Assembly: GCA_947643615.1 (NCBI GenBank)
Contig: CANRWO010000022.1
Location: 1-51,186 of the forward strand
Source: an uncultured Lachnospiraceae bacterium
GTDB lineage: Bacteria; Bacillota; Clostridia; Lachnospirales; Lachnospiraceae
Direction: 5' to 3'
DNA: 51,186 nucleotides
Part shown: piece after piece, positions 7,063 through 15,979 of the stretch
How the letters are laid out: the number at the start of each line of letters is the position of its first letter
Numbering within the stretch: the first letter of the stretch is position 1
Notes under the pieces: model-generated
What the model was told of the DNA's origin: nothing
Database searches by the model: none
The model's input: only the letters and a program-made list of their open reading frames with translations
Translations under genes and position numbers: made by a program

Positions 7063-8540
7063 GATTTTCGGATAAGCTGTTTCTTGCCACAACTGCATTA
7101 TTGACAGTGATTTTTATGTTTTTCGGGAGCTGGCTGCTTTCCTCTAACTTTTCTCAGCTTCTTGACAAGGAGGTCGAGAGAGGGAACAGCGAGAGCCGTA
7201 TGTTTGCATTCCTGTTTGAGATGGGATACCGCTCTACGGAAGAATTCGGGGAGGATTATGCCATCAGCAGGACACTGGACAGCATTACCAACAGTGTGGA
7301 ACGGGAGGGCAGCCGGCTTTTTGTGCTAAAGGACGGCGGTTCCTTCTATGCCGGTGAAGATTATGTGGCTGGCCAGGGGTTTGGGCAGGAAATCGAAGAG
7401 CTGCTAAATTCTCTGGCAGGGGCCGGGAATACTTATGGTTATTGTATTCGCAGGTTTGGGGATGCATATTATATGTTTACTGTCACGGTCACTACCGCTG
7501 CGGAGAGGCCGCTGTATTTAGGGTTATGCCGGGAATTGACGCCGATCTATGAGGACAGGCTGGATCTGCTGCGGCAATACCGGACCGCACTCCTGGGACT
7601 GTTGGCAGTGGGAAGTATCGGTATCTACGGGCTTTCCAGGTACATAACCAGGCCTATCCGCAGCCTGGACCGTGTGGCAAAGCAGATTGCAGACGGGCGG
7701 ATGGAGCTGCGCTCCTTTAATAAAAGCGGGGATGAGATCGGGGAATTGGCGAGAAATTTCAACCGCATGGCAGACAGGCTGGTGGAGCAGGCAGAGGCAA
7801 AGGCTCTGGAAGCAAAGCAAAAAGAGGATTTCACGGCGGCGTTTGCCCATGAGCTGAAGACACCGCTCACGTCCATTATCGGTTATGCCGATATGATGAA
7901 TTCCATGAAAATGTCCGAGGAGGAACGGGCGGAGGCTACTTTTTATATTTACAGCCAGGGGAAACGGTTGGAAAGCCTGTCCCATAAGCTGCTGGAACTT
8001 GTCAGTATGGACAAGACCCCTGTCGAGAACAGACCTGTCCAGACCAAGCTCCTGGAGGAAAATATCAGGGTTACTGTGAGGCCCATCTGGACCCAGAGGA
8101 ATATACGGGGCAAGGTGGAGATGGACAAAGGCGTCCTCTGTGGGGATGCGGAGTTATTGCTGTCTCTATTCTACAATCTGCTTGACAATGCGGCGAAAGC
8201 CATGGATAAGGGGGACAGGGGGTTTATCCTGCTGAAGGGAAGCAATCTGCCCGGCGGAGAGTATGAGGTAAAAGTGGTGGATAACGGAAGGGGCATCCCG
8301 CCGGAGGAAATCAGCCGCATCACAGAAGCCTTTTATATGGTTGACAAGTCCCGTTCACGCAGAGAGGGCGGCGCGGGAATCGGCATGGCGCTGTGCTATA
8401 AGATTATAAAACTTCATGGCGGAGTGCTTCAAATCGACAGTAAACTGGGGGAAGGAACGGTAATGAAGGTGGTATTCCCGGCTGGAGTGCCGAAGAAGGA
8501 AAGGGAAAATGAACGGAAAAAGAAAACAAGGCAGGAATAA
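7059..8540 (+). CDS. Membrane sensor histidine kinase with extracellular domain and HAMP
   Basis: A 493-residue kinase. Membrane helices lie at about residues 8-29 and 175-192, enclosing an external sensor domain of about 145 residues. A HAMP linker with SRYITRPIRSLDRVAKQI covers about 193-245. H264 lies in FAHELKTPL. The ATPase domain has N377 in YNLLDNAAKAM, a G1 box VVDNGRGIP and a G2 box GAGIGMALC. The C-terminal tail is very rich in K, R and E. It overlaps the regulator gene by 4 bases and the next gene by 32, so all three are one transcription unit. The ligand cannot be read from the sequence. Confidence 0.93.
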   Translation: MRFSDKLFLATTALLTVIFMFFGSWLLSSNFSQLLDKEVERGNSESRMFAFLFEMGYRSTEEFGEDYAISRTLDSITNSVEREGSRLFVLKDGGSFYAGEDYVAGQGFGQEIEELLNSLAGAGNTYGYCIRRFGDAYYMFTVTVTTAAERPLYLGLCRELTPIYEDRLDLLRQYRTALLGLLAVGSIGIYGLSRYITRPIRSLDRVAKQIADGRMELRSFNKSGDEIGELARNFNRMADRLVEQAEAKALEAKQKEDFTAAFAHELKTPLTSIIGYADMMNSMKMSEEERAEATFYIYSQGKRLESLSHKLLELVSMDKTPVENRPVQTKLLEENIRVTVRPIWTQRNIRGKVEMDKGVLCGDAELLLSLFYNLLDNAAKAMDKGDRGFILLKGSNLPGGEYEVKVVDNGRGIPPEEISRITEAFYMVDKSRSRREGGAGIGMALCYKIIKLHGGVLQIDSKLGEGTVMKVVFPAGVPKKERENERKKKTRQE

Positions 8541-9576
8541 GCGAAGAGAGAGGCTAATCTATGCCGCTTCCATATTGGCGCTCACGGCTTTGGTGGGCGT
8601 GGCCTTTTTCAGCCCGGGATGGGTTTTCCGGTTCCAGGATAAAAAGCAGTGCAGTGATACCGTGTTGGAGGAGAGGGAAAACGTGGATGTGGCTGTATTG
8701 GGCACGAACTATGAGCCTTCTTTTTACCAGCGAATGGTTAATTTTGCGGAGGACCAGTCGGAAAATACCAATTATTATTTGGCGTCGGAGGAACTCACGG
8801 ATTATGATAAACTGCGGGACTTCCTGAATTCGGAGAATGGGTTCAACCGGGAGAGCATATGGACGCTTCTGGAAGCCGGCCTGATAACCGAGGGGATTTA
8901 TGAATGCGAAGTCAGCGCATGGAAGCAGTATGTCATCTACAGTGACGATTATGCCAAGGGGGTCAATTTTATTCTCTGGTATATCGAACTGGAACATCCG
9001 GATAATGAGATAGGGACTTATAAACTGCTTTTGGAAGCCGACACGGGTGACTTTTATGCTTTGCAGGCCGACACAGGAGGCTCCCTCGGCCCGGAAAACG
9101 AGATAAATAAAAAATATGTGGGTTATGAATATAGCCTGGCAGACTATTTATACAATGCATCAACTTCGACTCTCAACAATGCCTGGATGCTGATGGCATA
9201 TTTTTACAGCGGCTTGGCCGGAACGGACTTCTTTGAATTCTACGATCAGTATTATGGTGCGGCCTATGCGATATTCGGCCAGGAGTACATGGAAAATCAT
9301 TTTTCGCAAAGTATCATAGTGAATGGCGGGATGCAGGAAGAACTGGAAGAAAAACTGGGGGCAGCAAACAGCGATTGGATGGAATTTTTGAAGGTATACC
9401 CTGAGCTGCATGTCCTGGACGGCGGAAACAGGCTGGATGGTGTCTTCCCATATGGGAAGGGCAGTATGGTTTTCCGGTTACAGATGGAGGAATCTGTTCC
9501 CTATCCGTGGACGCTGCACCATATTACCATAGGTTTTCCGGCGATTTATTCATTGATACCGGAATTTGGGCAATAA
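8509..9576 (+). CDS. Unidentified membrane-anchored protein of the two-component operon
   Basis: 355 residues, no family recognised. A basic N-terminus (MNGKRKQGRNKRRER) precedes one hydrophobic segment at about 16-35. The remainder (about 40-355) should lie outside the membrane and is rich in acidic and aromatic residues, with many Y, W and F. There is no lipobox. GAAGGAAAGGGAAA precedes the ATG, which lies inside the end of the kinase gene (32-base overlap). The tight overlap suggests an accessory or sensing partner of the kinase, or the main regulated product; this is inference. A hairpin follows directly. Confidence 0.75.
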   Translation: MNGKRKQGRNKRRERLIYAASILALTALVGVAFFSPGWVFRFQDKKQCSDTVLEERENVDVAVLGTNYEPSFYQRMVNFAEDQSENTNYYLASEELTDYDKLRDFLNSENGFNRESIWTLLEAGLITEGIYECEVSAWKQYVIYSDDYAKGVNFILWYIELEHPDNEIGTYKLLLEADTGDFYALQADTGGSLGPENEINKKYVGYEYSLADYLYNASTSTLNNAWMLMAYFYSGLAGTDFFEFYDQYYGAAYAIFGQEYMENHFSQSIIVNGGMQEELEEKLGAANSDWMEFLKVYPELHVLDGGNRLDGVFPYGKGSMVFRLQMEESVPYPWTLHHITIGFPAIYSLIPEFGQ

Positions 9577-9583
9577 CAGGAAT

Positions 9584-9634
9584 AATAAAACCTCCGTACC
9601 GATATATTTTAAAAAATGGTACAGAGGTTTTATT
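9584..9634 (+). promoter_or_regulatory. 17-bp stem-loop between the membrane protein and the symporter gene
   Basis: 9584-9600 pairs with 9618-9634 with a single C-A mismatch and a 17-base A+T-rich loop. The right arm contains AGAGG, the likely Shine-Dalgarno sequence of the symporter start at 9638, and ends GTTTTATT. It could act as a terminator for the upstream operon, as a structure that hides the ribosome binding site, or both. Confidence 0.7.
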
Positions 9635-9637
9635 CGA

Positions 9638-11152
9638 TTGAAAATAGAAGAATGGATCAGGAAAATAGACGATCTGGTTTGGGGGCCATGGCTGTTGTTC
9701 CTATTGTTGGGGACGGGGATTTACCTGATGGCAAGCTTAAGGTTCCTGCCCCTGAAAAACCTGAAATTTGCCTTTGGCTGCGCATTGGGAAGAGAACGGA
9801 AAGGCGATTCCGGTTCTGCGGAGGAACGGATGCCTTTGGAGGCTGCGCTGCCGGCCAGGGGCAGGAATCCAGGTGGCAGGGGCGCGCCATACGGCAGACA
9901 TACTTCGGCCGGGCAAAATCCGGCAGTCCATAGGGGCAGATCAGGAAAAAAATCCTCCGGCCAGGTGTCGGCGCTCTCTTCCCTGACCACGGAACTGGCC
10001 GCTACCATGGGGACGGGAAACATCGTAGGGGTAGCTACGGCAATGGCTTTGGGCGGACCGGGAGCATTGTTCTGGATGGTGGTCACCAGCCTCATCGGAA
10101 TGGCGACAAAGCTGGTGGAGAGTACCCTATCCGTTACATATCGGAGCAAAAACGAATTGGGAGAGACGGTGGGGGGCCCCATGTATACCATGGCGGCTGC
10201 GCTGCCGGGGAAGATTCCGGGCAGGGTACTGGGTTTTTTCTTTTCATTATTTGCAGTCCTTGCATCCTTTGGCATGGGGAATATGACTCAGTCGAATTCC
10301 ATTGCGGATGCTTTATATGTCACCTTTCAGGTTCCCAAGGCGGCAACGGCCCTGGTGGTAACCGTGCTGACGATCCTGATCGTCCTGGGAGGGATTGGCT
10401 TTATCGCTAAGCTGACACGGCTGATGGTGCCTTTTATGGGGATCTTTTACCTGCTGGGCACCATTGTGGTGATCCTGGCCCACTGGAAGAACCTTCCGCT
10501 TGCCATAGGAGGTATTTTTACGGCGGCACTTTGTCCCCGGGCGGTGTCCGGCGGTTTGTTCGGCACGGTCCTTGTCTCCGCAGGGCAATCCTTACGCTGG
10601 GGTGTTTCCAGGGGAATCTTCTCCAATGAGGCCGGACTGGGGGCAGCCGGTATCTCTGCGGCTGCAGCGGATACCAGGGATCCCGTGAGGCAGGGGTACA
10701 TCAGTATGACAGGAGTATTCCTGGATACCGTAGTCATGTGTTCCCTGACCGGCCTTGCACTGGCGGCGTCGGGAGCTTTCGGCATGACGGACGAAAAGGG
10801 GGCCCCTCTGACGGGGACGGCTCTGACGCTGGCTGCATTCCAGACCACCCTGGGAGACTGGGGAGAAAAATTTATCAGCATCAGTATCGTACTCTTTGCC
10901 TTTGCAACCATTGCAGGCTGGGCATATCAGGGAGAGAGGGCCTTTGAGTTTTTAATGAAGGGAAAGACATCCCGCAATATCTGGTACCGTTTTATTTATG
11001 CGCTGATGGCCTTTATAGGGTGCATCTGTTCCCTGGAGGTGGTCTGGAACCTGTCGGATATCTGCAATGCGCTGATGGCTGTGCCGAACCTGGTCTGCGT
11101 GCTTATCCTGTCCCCTAAAGTATGCCGTCAGATCCGGAATTACCGGTCATAG
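9638..11152 (+). CDS. AgcS-family sodium/alanine (glycine) symporter with an enlarged loop
   Basis: A polytopic amino acid:cation symporter of 504 residues. Family hallmarks are WGPWLLFLLLGTGIYL near the N-terminus, ELAATMGTGNIVGVATA, the GGPMYTM motif and GIFSNEAGLG. The TTG at 9638 is preferred to an in-frame start at 9566 because the longer version would translate through the preceding hairpin and AGAGG lies 10 bases before the TTG. Between the first helix pair and the GTGNIVG helix, the family normally has a short linker ending in a serine/threonine-rich stretch. Here about 50 additional residues, rich in G, R and A, are present (nucleotides about 9780-9960). The substrate is probably alanine or glycine, by family. 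It stands alone after the two-component operon. Confidence 0.88.
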   Translation: MKIEEWIRKIDDLVWGPWLLFLLLGTGIYLMASLRFLPLKNLKFAFGCALGRERKGDSGSAEERMPLEAALPARGRNPGGRGAPYGRHTSAGQNPAVHRGRSGKKSSGQVSALSSLTTELAATMGTGNIVGVATAMALGGPGALFWMVVTSLIGMATKLVESTLSVTYRSKNELGETVGGPMYTMAAALPGKIPGRVLGFFFSLFAVLASFGMGNMTQSNSIADALYVTFQVPKAATALVVTVLTILIVLGGIGFIAKLTRLMVPFMGIFYLLGTIVVILAHWKNLPLAIGGIFTAALCPRAVSGGLFGTVLVSAGQSLRWGVSRGIFSNEAGLGAAGISAAAADTRDPVRQGYISMTGVFLDTVVMCSLTGLALAASGAFGMTDEKGAPLTGTALTLAAFQTTLGDWGEKFISISIVLFAFATIAGWAYQGERAFEFLMKGKTSRNIWYRFIYALMAFIGCICSLEVVWNLSDICNALMAVPNLVCVLILSPKVCRQIRNYRS

Positions 11153-11201
11153 AAAAAGTGCCTGTGGCCGGCAGATGAATCAAAACCTTTCAAAATAAGA
11201 A

Positions 11202-11230
11202 TTGTGGGAAGTCCTCAAACGTGGTATGAT
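11202..11230 (+). promoter_or_regulatory. Sigma-A type promoter of pepT
   Basis: TTGTGG (11202-11207) and TATGAT (11225-11230) are separated by exactly 17 bases. The leader to the ATG at 11284 would be about 47 bases. Confidence 0.6.
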
Positions 11231-11283
11231 AAGTACGCTTCTTTTAAACAATAAAACGACGATCATCAGAAAAGAGGGACACC

Positions 11284-12522
11284 ATGATATTATCAAAGAC
11301 AGTTGAAAATTTTTTACAGTATGTGACAATAGACACTCAGTCCGACGAGACCACAGGCATGACGCCCAGCACGGCAAAGCAGCATGACCTGGCGGAACTT
11401 TTGGAACGTCAGCTCAGGGAAATGGGGGCGGAAGAGATCACCTATGACAGGGAGCATTGCTATCTGTATGCGTCCATCCCTGCATCCGGGGGATGCCAGA
11501 ATGCGCCGGTACTGGGATTTGTGGCCCACATGGACACATCCCCCGCAGTGACGGATACGGGTGTGAAACCCCGCATAATAGAAAAGTATGACGGAAAGGA
11601 TATCCTTCTGAACGAGGCGGAAAATATTGTGCTCTCCACGGCGGATTTTCCCGAGATCAGGAAGCTGGAAGGAAAAGATATCATTGTCACCGACGGCACT
11701 ACGCTCCTTGGGGCGGACGATAAAGCCGGCATCGCGGAAATCATGGGAGCCTGTGAATATCTTCTGCATCACCCGGAGGTAAAGCATGGGAAGCTGCGGA
11801 TCTGCTTTACTCCCGATGAAGAGATTGGAGAGGGCGCGGACCACTTTGATGTAAAGCTCTTTGGCGCGGATTTTGCTTACACGGTGGATGGCGGCGAACT
11901 GGGCGAATTGGAGGACGAGACTTTCAACGCGGCTTCCGGCAGGCTGACGGTCAATGGCCGCAGCGTGCATCCCGGCAGCGCTAAGGGAAAGATGGTCAAT
12001 GCCATTCTGGTGGCCCAGGAGTTCCAGAATCTGCTTCCGATATTCCAGAATCCCATGTATACGGAAGGGCGGGAAGGCTTCTTCCACCTGGACCGCATAG
12101 AAGGAAACGTGGAAAAGACGGTGGCGGACTATATTATCAGGGATCATGACAGGGAGGCTTTCGAACGGAAAAAGGCCATGTTTGCGCAGTGTGCGGACTT
12201 CCTGAATACAAAATACGGTGAGGGGACCGTCTGTGCGGAAGTGGAAGACTCCTATTATAATATGCGGGAGGTGCTGAAAGACCATGGGCATCTCATGAAA
12301 AATGCGTCCGACATCCTGCGGGAGCTGGGAGTGGAACCCATTGTGAACCCTGTCCGCGGCGGTACCGACGGCGCAAGGCTTTCCTTTATGGGACTGCCCT
12401 GCCCTAACCTCTGCACGGGAGGCGCCAATTACCACAGCCGTTTTGAATATGCCTGCGTCCAGTCCATGGACAAGGTTACGGAGCTGCTGATCATGCTGGC
12501 AGAGAGGTACTCTTCCCGCTGA
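11284..12522 (+). CDS. pepT: Peptidase T (tripeptide aminopeptidase)
   Basis: A 412-residue M20-family zinc aminopeptidase that removes the N-terminal residue of tripeptides in the cytoplasm. Seen: H82 and D84 in FVAHMDTS, the bridging aspartate in LGADDKAG (145-146), the catalytic glutamates in TPDEEIGEG (179-180), VDGGELGE, and the last zinc-ligand region GGANYHSRFEY. The lid domain includes RSVHPGSAKGKM. Length is typical of PepT. AGAGGG precedes the ATG. It has its own promoter and stands as a single gene; miaB follows after 80 bases that contain a weak 6-bp hairpin (12537-12561). Confidence 0.95.
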   Translation: MILSKTVENFLQYVTIDTQSDETTGMTPSTAKQHDLAELLERQLREMGAEEITYDREHCYLYASIPASGGCQNAPVLGFVAHMDTSPAVTDTGVKPRIIEKYDGKDILLNEAENIVLSTADFPEIRKLEGKDIIVTDGTTLLGADDKAGIAEIMGACEYLLHHPEVKHGKLRICFTPDEEIGEGADHFDVKLFGADFAYTVDGGELGELEDETFNAASGRLTVNGRSVHPGSAKGKMVNAILVAQEFQNLLPIFQNPMYTEGREGFFHLDRIEGNVEKTVADYIIRDHDREAFERKKAMFAQCADFLNTKYGEGTVCAEVEDSYYNMREVLKDHGHLMKNASDILRELGVEPIVNPVRGGTDGARLSFMGLPCPNLCTGGANYHSRFEYACVQSMDKVTELLIMLAERYSSR

Positions 12523-12602
12523 CAGCCTAAAGGGTGTTTGAGAACGTGAACTTGGCTCAAATAGAAATTGGGATTAAGAAACAATAAGTAAAAGGATAAA
12601 AG

Positions 12603-14147
12603 ATGGATTCTTATATTGATTTAAAAAATATTGCCACAGAAGAATTAAAGCATGTAGACTTGGACAGGGTTAATGTTAATTGTGGTCCTCCTGATTTTGA
12701 ACCACAGCGTCAATATTACTTTATGGCGAAGTGCAGACAGATTGTGAAGGCGGAAAGTGAACGCCTTGGCCGTCCGTTATCTGCGTGCATTCAAACCTTC
12801 GGATGCCAGATGAACGCCAGGGATTCCGAGAAACTGTCCGGCATTTTACGGCAGGCCGGATACGAACTGACGGACAGGGAGGACGCCGACTTTGTGATTT
12901 TCAACACTTGCACCGTCCGGGACAACGCCAACCAGAAGGTCTATGGCAGACTGGGTGAGCTGAATGGTTATAAGAAAAAGAACCCTGCCATGGAGATTGC
13001 CCTCTGTGGCTGTATGACCCAGGAACCCGGGGTGATTGAGAAGCTGAAAAAGAGCTATCCCTTTGTAAACCTGGTCTTTGGAACCCACAATATATTCAAA
13101 TTTGCGGAGCTTTTGCATACCGTCCACGAAAACAGGGACAGCGGTATGGTTGTGGATATCTGGCAGGAGGCGGACAGGATTGTGGAGGATTTGCCCACAG
13201 AGCGGAAATATCCCTTTAAGTCCGGTATTAATATTATGTTCGGATGCAATAATTTCTGCAGCTATTGCATTGTCCCCTATGTCAGGGGGAGGGAGAGGAG
13301 CAGGGAACCGAAAGATATCCTCCGGGAGATTGAGAAGCTGGTCCGGGACGGTGTGACAGAGGTTATGCTGCTGGGACAAAATGTGAATTCATACGGCAAA
13401 AATCTGGAGGAACCCATAAGCTTTGCGCAGCTTCTGCAGGAGGTGGAGAAAATTGAAGGACTGAAGCGGATCCGTTTTATGACTTCCCATCCCAAGGACC
13501 TGTCCGATGAACTGATCAAGGTGATGAAAGAATCCAAAAAAATTTGCCGTCACCTGCACCTGCCACTGCAGTCCGGTTCCACGAAAATTCTTGCCCGTAT
13601 GAACCGCCGCTATACGAAGGAACAGTATTTGGAGCTGGCGGAAAAAATCCGCAGGGAAATTCCCGATATAGCCATCACTACGGATATTATAGTGGGCTTT
13701 CCCGGTGAGACGGAGGCGGATCTGGAGGAAACCATAGACGTAGTACGCAAAGTGAAGTTTGACAATGCCTTTACCTTTATTTATTCCAAACGGACAGGCA
13801 CCCCCGCCGCTGCGATGGAGGACCAGGTGCCCAAAGAACAGGTAAAGAACGGTTTCGACAAATTGCTCAAAGTGGTACAGGACACTGCAAAAACACAGGC
13901 GGAGAAGTACCGGGGGCGTGTCATGGAGGCATTGATTGAATCAGTCAATGAAAGGAACGGTATTGCGGACGGGCAGGCGCCGGTGGCTGATACCATGGTC
14001 ACTGGCAGGCTTTCCAACAATACCATCGTCCATCTTCCCGGGGACGCATCCATGATAGGAAAGCTGGTTAACGTATCCCTGGAGGAATGCTTCGGGTTCT
14101 ATTACATGGGCCATGCCGTAAATGATGTGCCCATGGGAGGAGAATAA
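12603..14147 (+). CDS. miaB: tRNA-2-methylthio-N6-dimethylallyladenosine synthase MiaB
   Basis: A 514-residue radical-SAM methylthiotransferase that adds a methylthio group to i6A37 of tRNAs; the i6A is made by MiaA, encoded further downstream at 22928-23896. N-terminal MTTase domain with cluster cysteines C68 (QTFGCQMN), C103 (NTCTVRDNA) and C137. The radical-SAM cluster motif CNNFCSYC gives C215, C219 and C222. A TRAM RNA-binding domain covers about 440-510. An N-terminal extension of about 55 residues before the MTTase domain is common in Firmicutes. AAAAGGA lies just before the ATG. Confidence 0.96.
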   Translation: MDSYIDLKNIATEELKHVDLDRVNVNCGPPDFEPQRQYYFMAKCRQIVKAESERLGRPLSACIQTFGCQMNARDSEKLSGILRQAGYELTDREDADFVIFNTCTVRDNANQKVYGRLGELNGYKKKNPAMEIALCGCMTQEPGVIEKLKKSYPFVNLVFGTHNIFKFAELLHTVHENRDSGMVVDIWQEADRIVEDLPTERKYPFKSGINIMFGCNNFCSYCIVPYVRGRERSREPKDILREIEKLVRDGVTEVMLLGQNVNSYGKNLEEPISFAQLLQEVEKIEGLKRIRFMTSHPKDLSDELIKVMKESKKICRHLHLPLQSGSTKILARMNRRYTKEQYLELAEKIRREIPDIAITTDIIVGFPGETEADLEETIDVVRKVKFDNAFTFIYSKRTGTPAAAMEDQVPKEQVKNGFDKLLKVVQDTAKTQAEKYRGRVMEALIESVNERNGIADGQAPVADTMVTGRLSNNTIVHLPGDASMIGKLVNVSLEECFGFYYMGHAVNDVPMGGE

Positions 14148-14224
14148 GAAGATTGTACAGTCCCCATAAGGGCATGCCTGGAAATAAAATAGACAAAGCA
14201 ATATAAAGAAGGTAAACCAGAGAA

Positions 14225-15979
14225 ATGCAGAACGGAAATATACAAAATCTTGATATTTTAAGCCGGGAAAAAGAAAACCCCATATACAGGATACCTGCAA
14301 CCATACAAAAGGCAGACGCTGCGCCGGGACAGAGAATCCTGGTGTTCAGCGATATCCACGGATACTTAAACCGTCTGATCCAGCTCTTGAGAAAGTTGGA
14401 TTACGGCGGTGATGACATAATCGTTGTTGTGGGGGATTTGGTGGACAAGGGGCCGGAGAGCCTGCGGGTGGTACAGTACCTCCTTGACTTAAGCAGGCGG
14501 CATCCGGTCTATATCTCCATGGGGAATGTGGATTTGGACAGGATACAATATTTCATGGAGGATTCCATTAAGACGGACCAGGAATTTGTGGACTATCTGA
14601 AAAAATTTGCCCGTTCCGAAAAATGGGGCGGGAGCATCGGGCAGGATATGCTGGAGGATCTGGGCGTGGGTGTGGAACAGGTCACGGTACAGAATGCGTC
14701 CGGATACCGCCGCATGATCAAAGAGCATTTCCGTGAGGAACTGGACTTTTTGGGGCAATGTCCAACGATCCTGGCCATCGGGGATTACCTTTTTGTCCAT
14801 GGCGGCGTTCCAACGGATGACCTGACGGCGTTGGAAGGTACCTCCGCCTATCAATATTTAAAATGGGATCATTTCCTGGAACAGGGATATGGGTTCCAAA
14901 AGTATACGGTGGTCACGGGGCATTACCCAACCGTGCTGTATAAAGACACCGAAGATATGAGTCCTCTGTTTGATTTGGACAGGAGAGTGATCGGCATCGA
15001 CGGCGGCTGCGGCCTGAAGGCCGCAGGGCAGTTAAACTGTCTGGTGCTTCCTGGCTGCAATGCAAAAATGGAGGATATCAGCTGGGATTATTTTGACGAA
15101 TTTCCCAAGGTAAAGGCTTTGGAAGCACAGACGGGTTCTCCGTCTTCTGTTTTTGCCAACTATTTTGACAGCAGAGTGGAAATTTTGGAGGAATTTGGGC
15201 GTACCAGCAAAGTAAGGCATCTTTCCACGGGAAAGATTTTCGATCTTCCCAGGGACTGGGTAGCGGTATGGAGTGACGGAAAATACCATTGCGAGGATTA
15301 CTGTGACAGAGAGCTGAATGTGGCGGCAGGGGAAGAACTTTCGGTCATTTTCGAGACCCGGGCAGGACGCTATGTGAAAAAACAGGGACAGCAGATTGGC
15401 TGGTATCATGGGGCAGCGGAGTCCATGGGGAAAGAGCTTCAGCTTGTGAAAGGCGCCCCCCGGTACGGAAACTGGCTGCGGGAGAGAGAACTGGCCGCAT
15501 ATGGATTGCTCCAAAGGCTTGGGATCCCCTTTGAAAGGATCGACCATGAGGTGGCCAACAATATGGAAGCCTGCAGGGAGATTGACAGGGTGTTGGATGC
15601 GGTGATCTGCAAAAACTTGTTTCTGTGCAACCGGCAGAGGACAAAATTTTACCTGTTGATGATGCCGGGAAACAAGAAATTCAAGACGAAAGAGCTTTCT
15701 GAGCAGATAGGCAGTTCCCGTCTTTCCTTTGGGGAAGCCGTCTATATGGAGAGGCTCTTGTGTGTTACTCCCGGTTCGTTGAGCGTTATGGGACTGATGA
15801 ATGACAGGGAAGGCCGGGTGCAGCTTCTGGTGGACAGGGATATCCTGAAAGGAGAACAGCTGGGTTGCCACCCCTGTATGAATACTTCCAGTATCCGCCT
15901 GGGGATCTCGGATCTGCTGGAAAAGTTCCTGCCTGCGGTGCAGCATGAGCCGGTGTTTGTGGATCTGGCAGGCAAATAG
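14225..15979 (+). CDS. Fusion: PPP-like metallophosphoesterase plus prolyl-tRNA editing (PrdX/YbaK-like) domain
   Basis: A single 584-residue frame with two unrelated catalytic-type domains. Residues about 37-275 are a calcineurin-like phosphoesterase: D43-x-H45 (FSDIHG), G70-D71-x-x-D74-KG, N101, H192 (VHGG) and H232 (TGHYP). In the motif that is normally GNH[D/E] the histidine is replaced: it reads GNVD. Residues about 330-400 may form a small beta-rich linker. Residues about 415-580 resemble the trans-editing domain that deacylates mischarged prolyl-tRNA: LLQRLGIPFERIDHE, then CKNLFLCN with K463, and a late GCHPCMNTSSIRL motif. Which activity remains is unknown. It follows miaB by 77 bases, another tRNA-related gene. 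AAGGT upstream is a modest ribosome binding site. Confidence 0.8.
   Translation: MQNGNIQNLDILSREKENPIYRIPATIQKADAAPGQRILVFSDIHGYLNRLIQLLRKLDYGGDDIIVVVGDLVDKGPESLRVVQYLLDLSRRHPVYISMGNVDLDRIQYFMEDSIKTDQEFVDYLKKFARSEKWGGSIGQDMLEDLGVGVEQVTVQNASGYRRMIKEHFREELDFLGQCPTILAIGDYLFVHGGVPTDDLTALEGTSAYQYLKWDHFLEQGYGFQKYTVVTGHYPTVLYKDTEDMSPLFDLDRRVIGIDGGCGLKAAGQLNCLVLPGCNAKMEDISWDYFDEFPKVKALEAQTGSPSSVFANYFDSRVEILEEFGRTSKVRHLSTGKIFDLPRDWVAVWSDGKYHCEDYCDRELNVAAGEELSVIFETRAGRYVKKQGQQIGWYHGAAESMGKELQLVKGAPRYGNWLRERELAAYGLLQRLGIPFERIDHEVANNMEACREIDRVLDAVICKNLFLCNRQRTKFYLLMMPGNKKFKTKELSEQIGSSRLSFGEAVYMERLLCVTPGSLSVMGLMNDREGRVQLLVDRDILKGEQLGCHPCMNTSSIRLGISDLLEKFLPAVQHEPVFVDLAGK

Noticed and set aside
9566..9637. 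Upstream in-frame start of the AgcS symporter
   Set aside because: It would translate through the 17-bp hairpin, overlaps the previous gene and lacks a good ribosome binding site.
11314..12435. Long 373-codon open frame on the minus strand, antisense to pepT
   Set aside because: It lies wholly inside a gene with intact motifs, has no recognisable family, and its length follows from GC-rich codon structure of the true frame.
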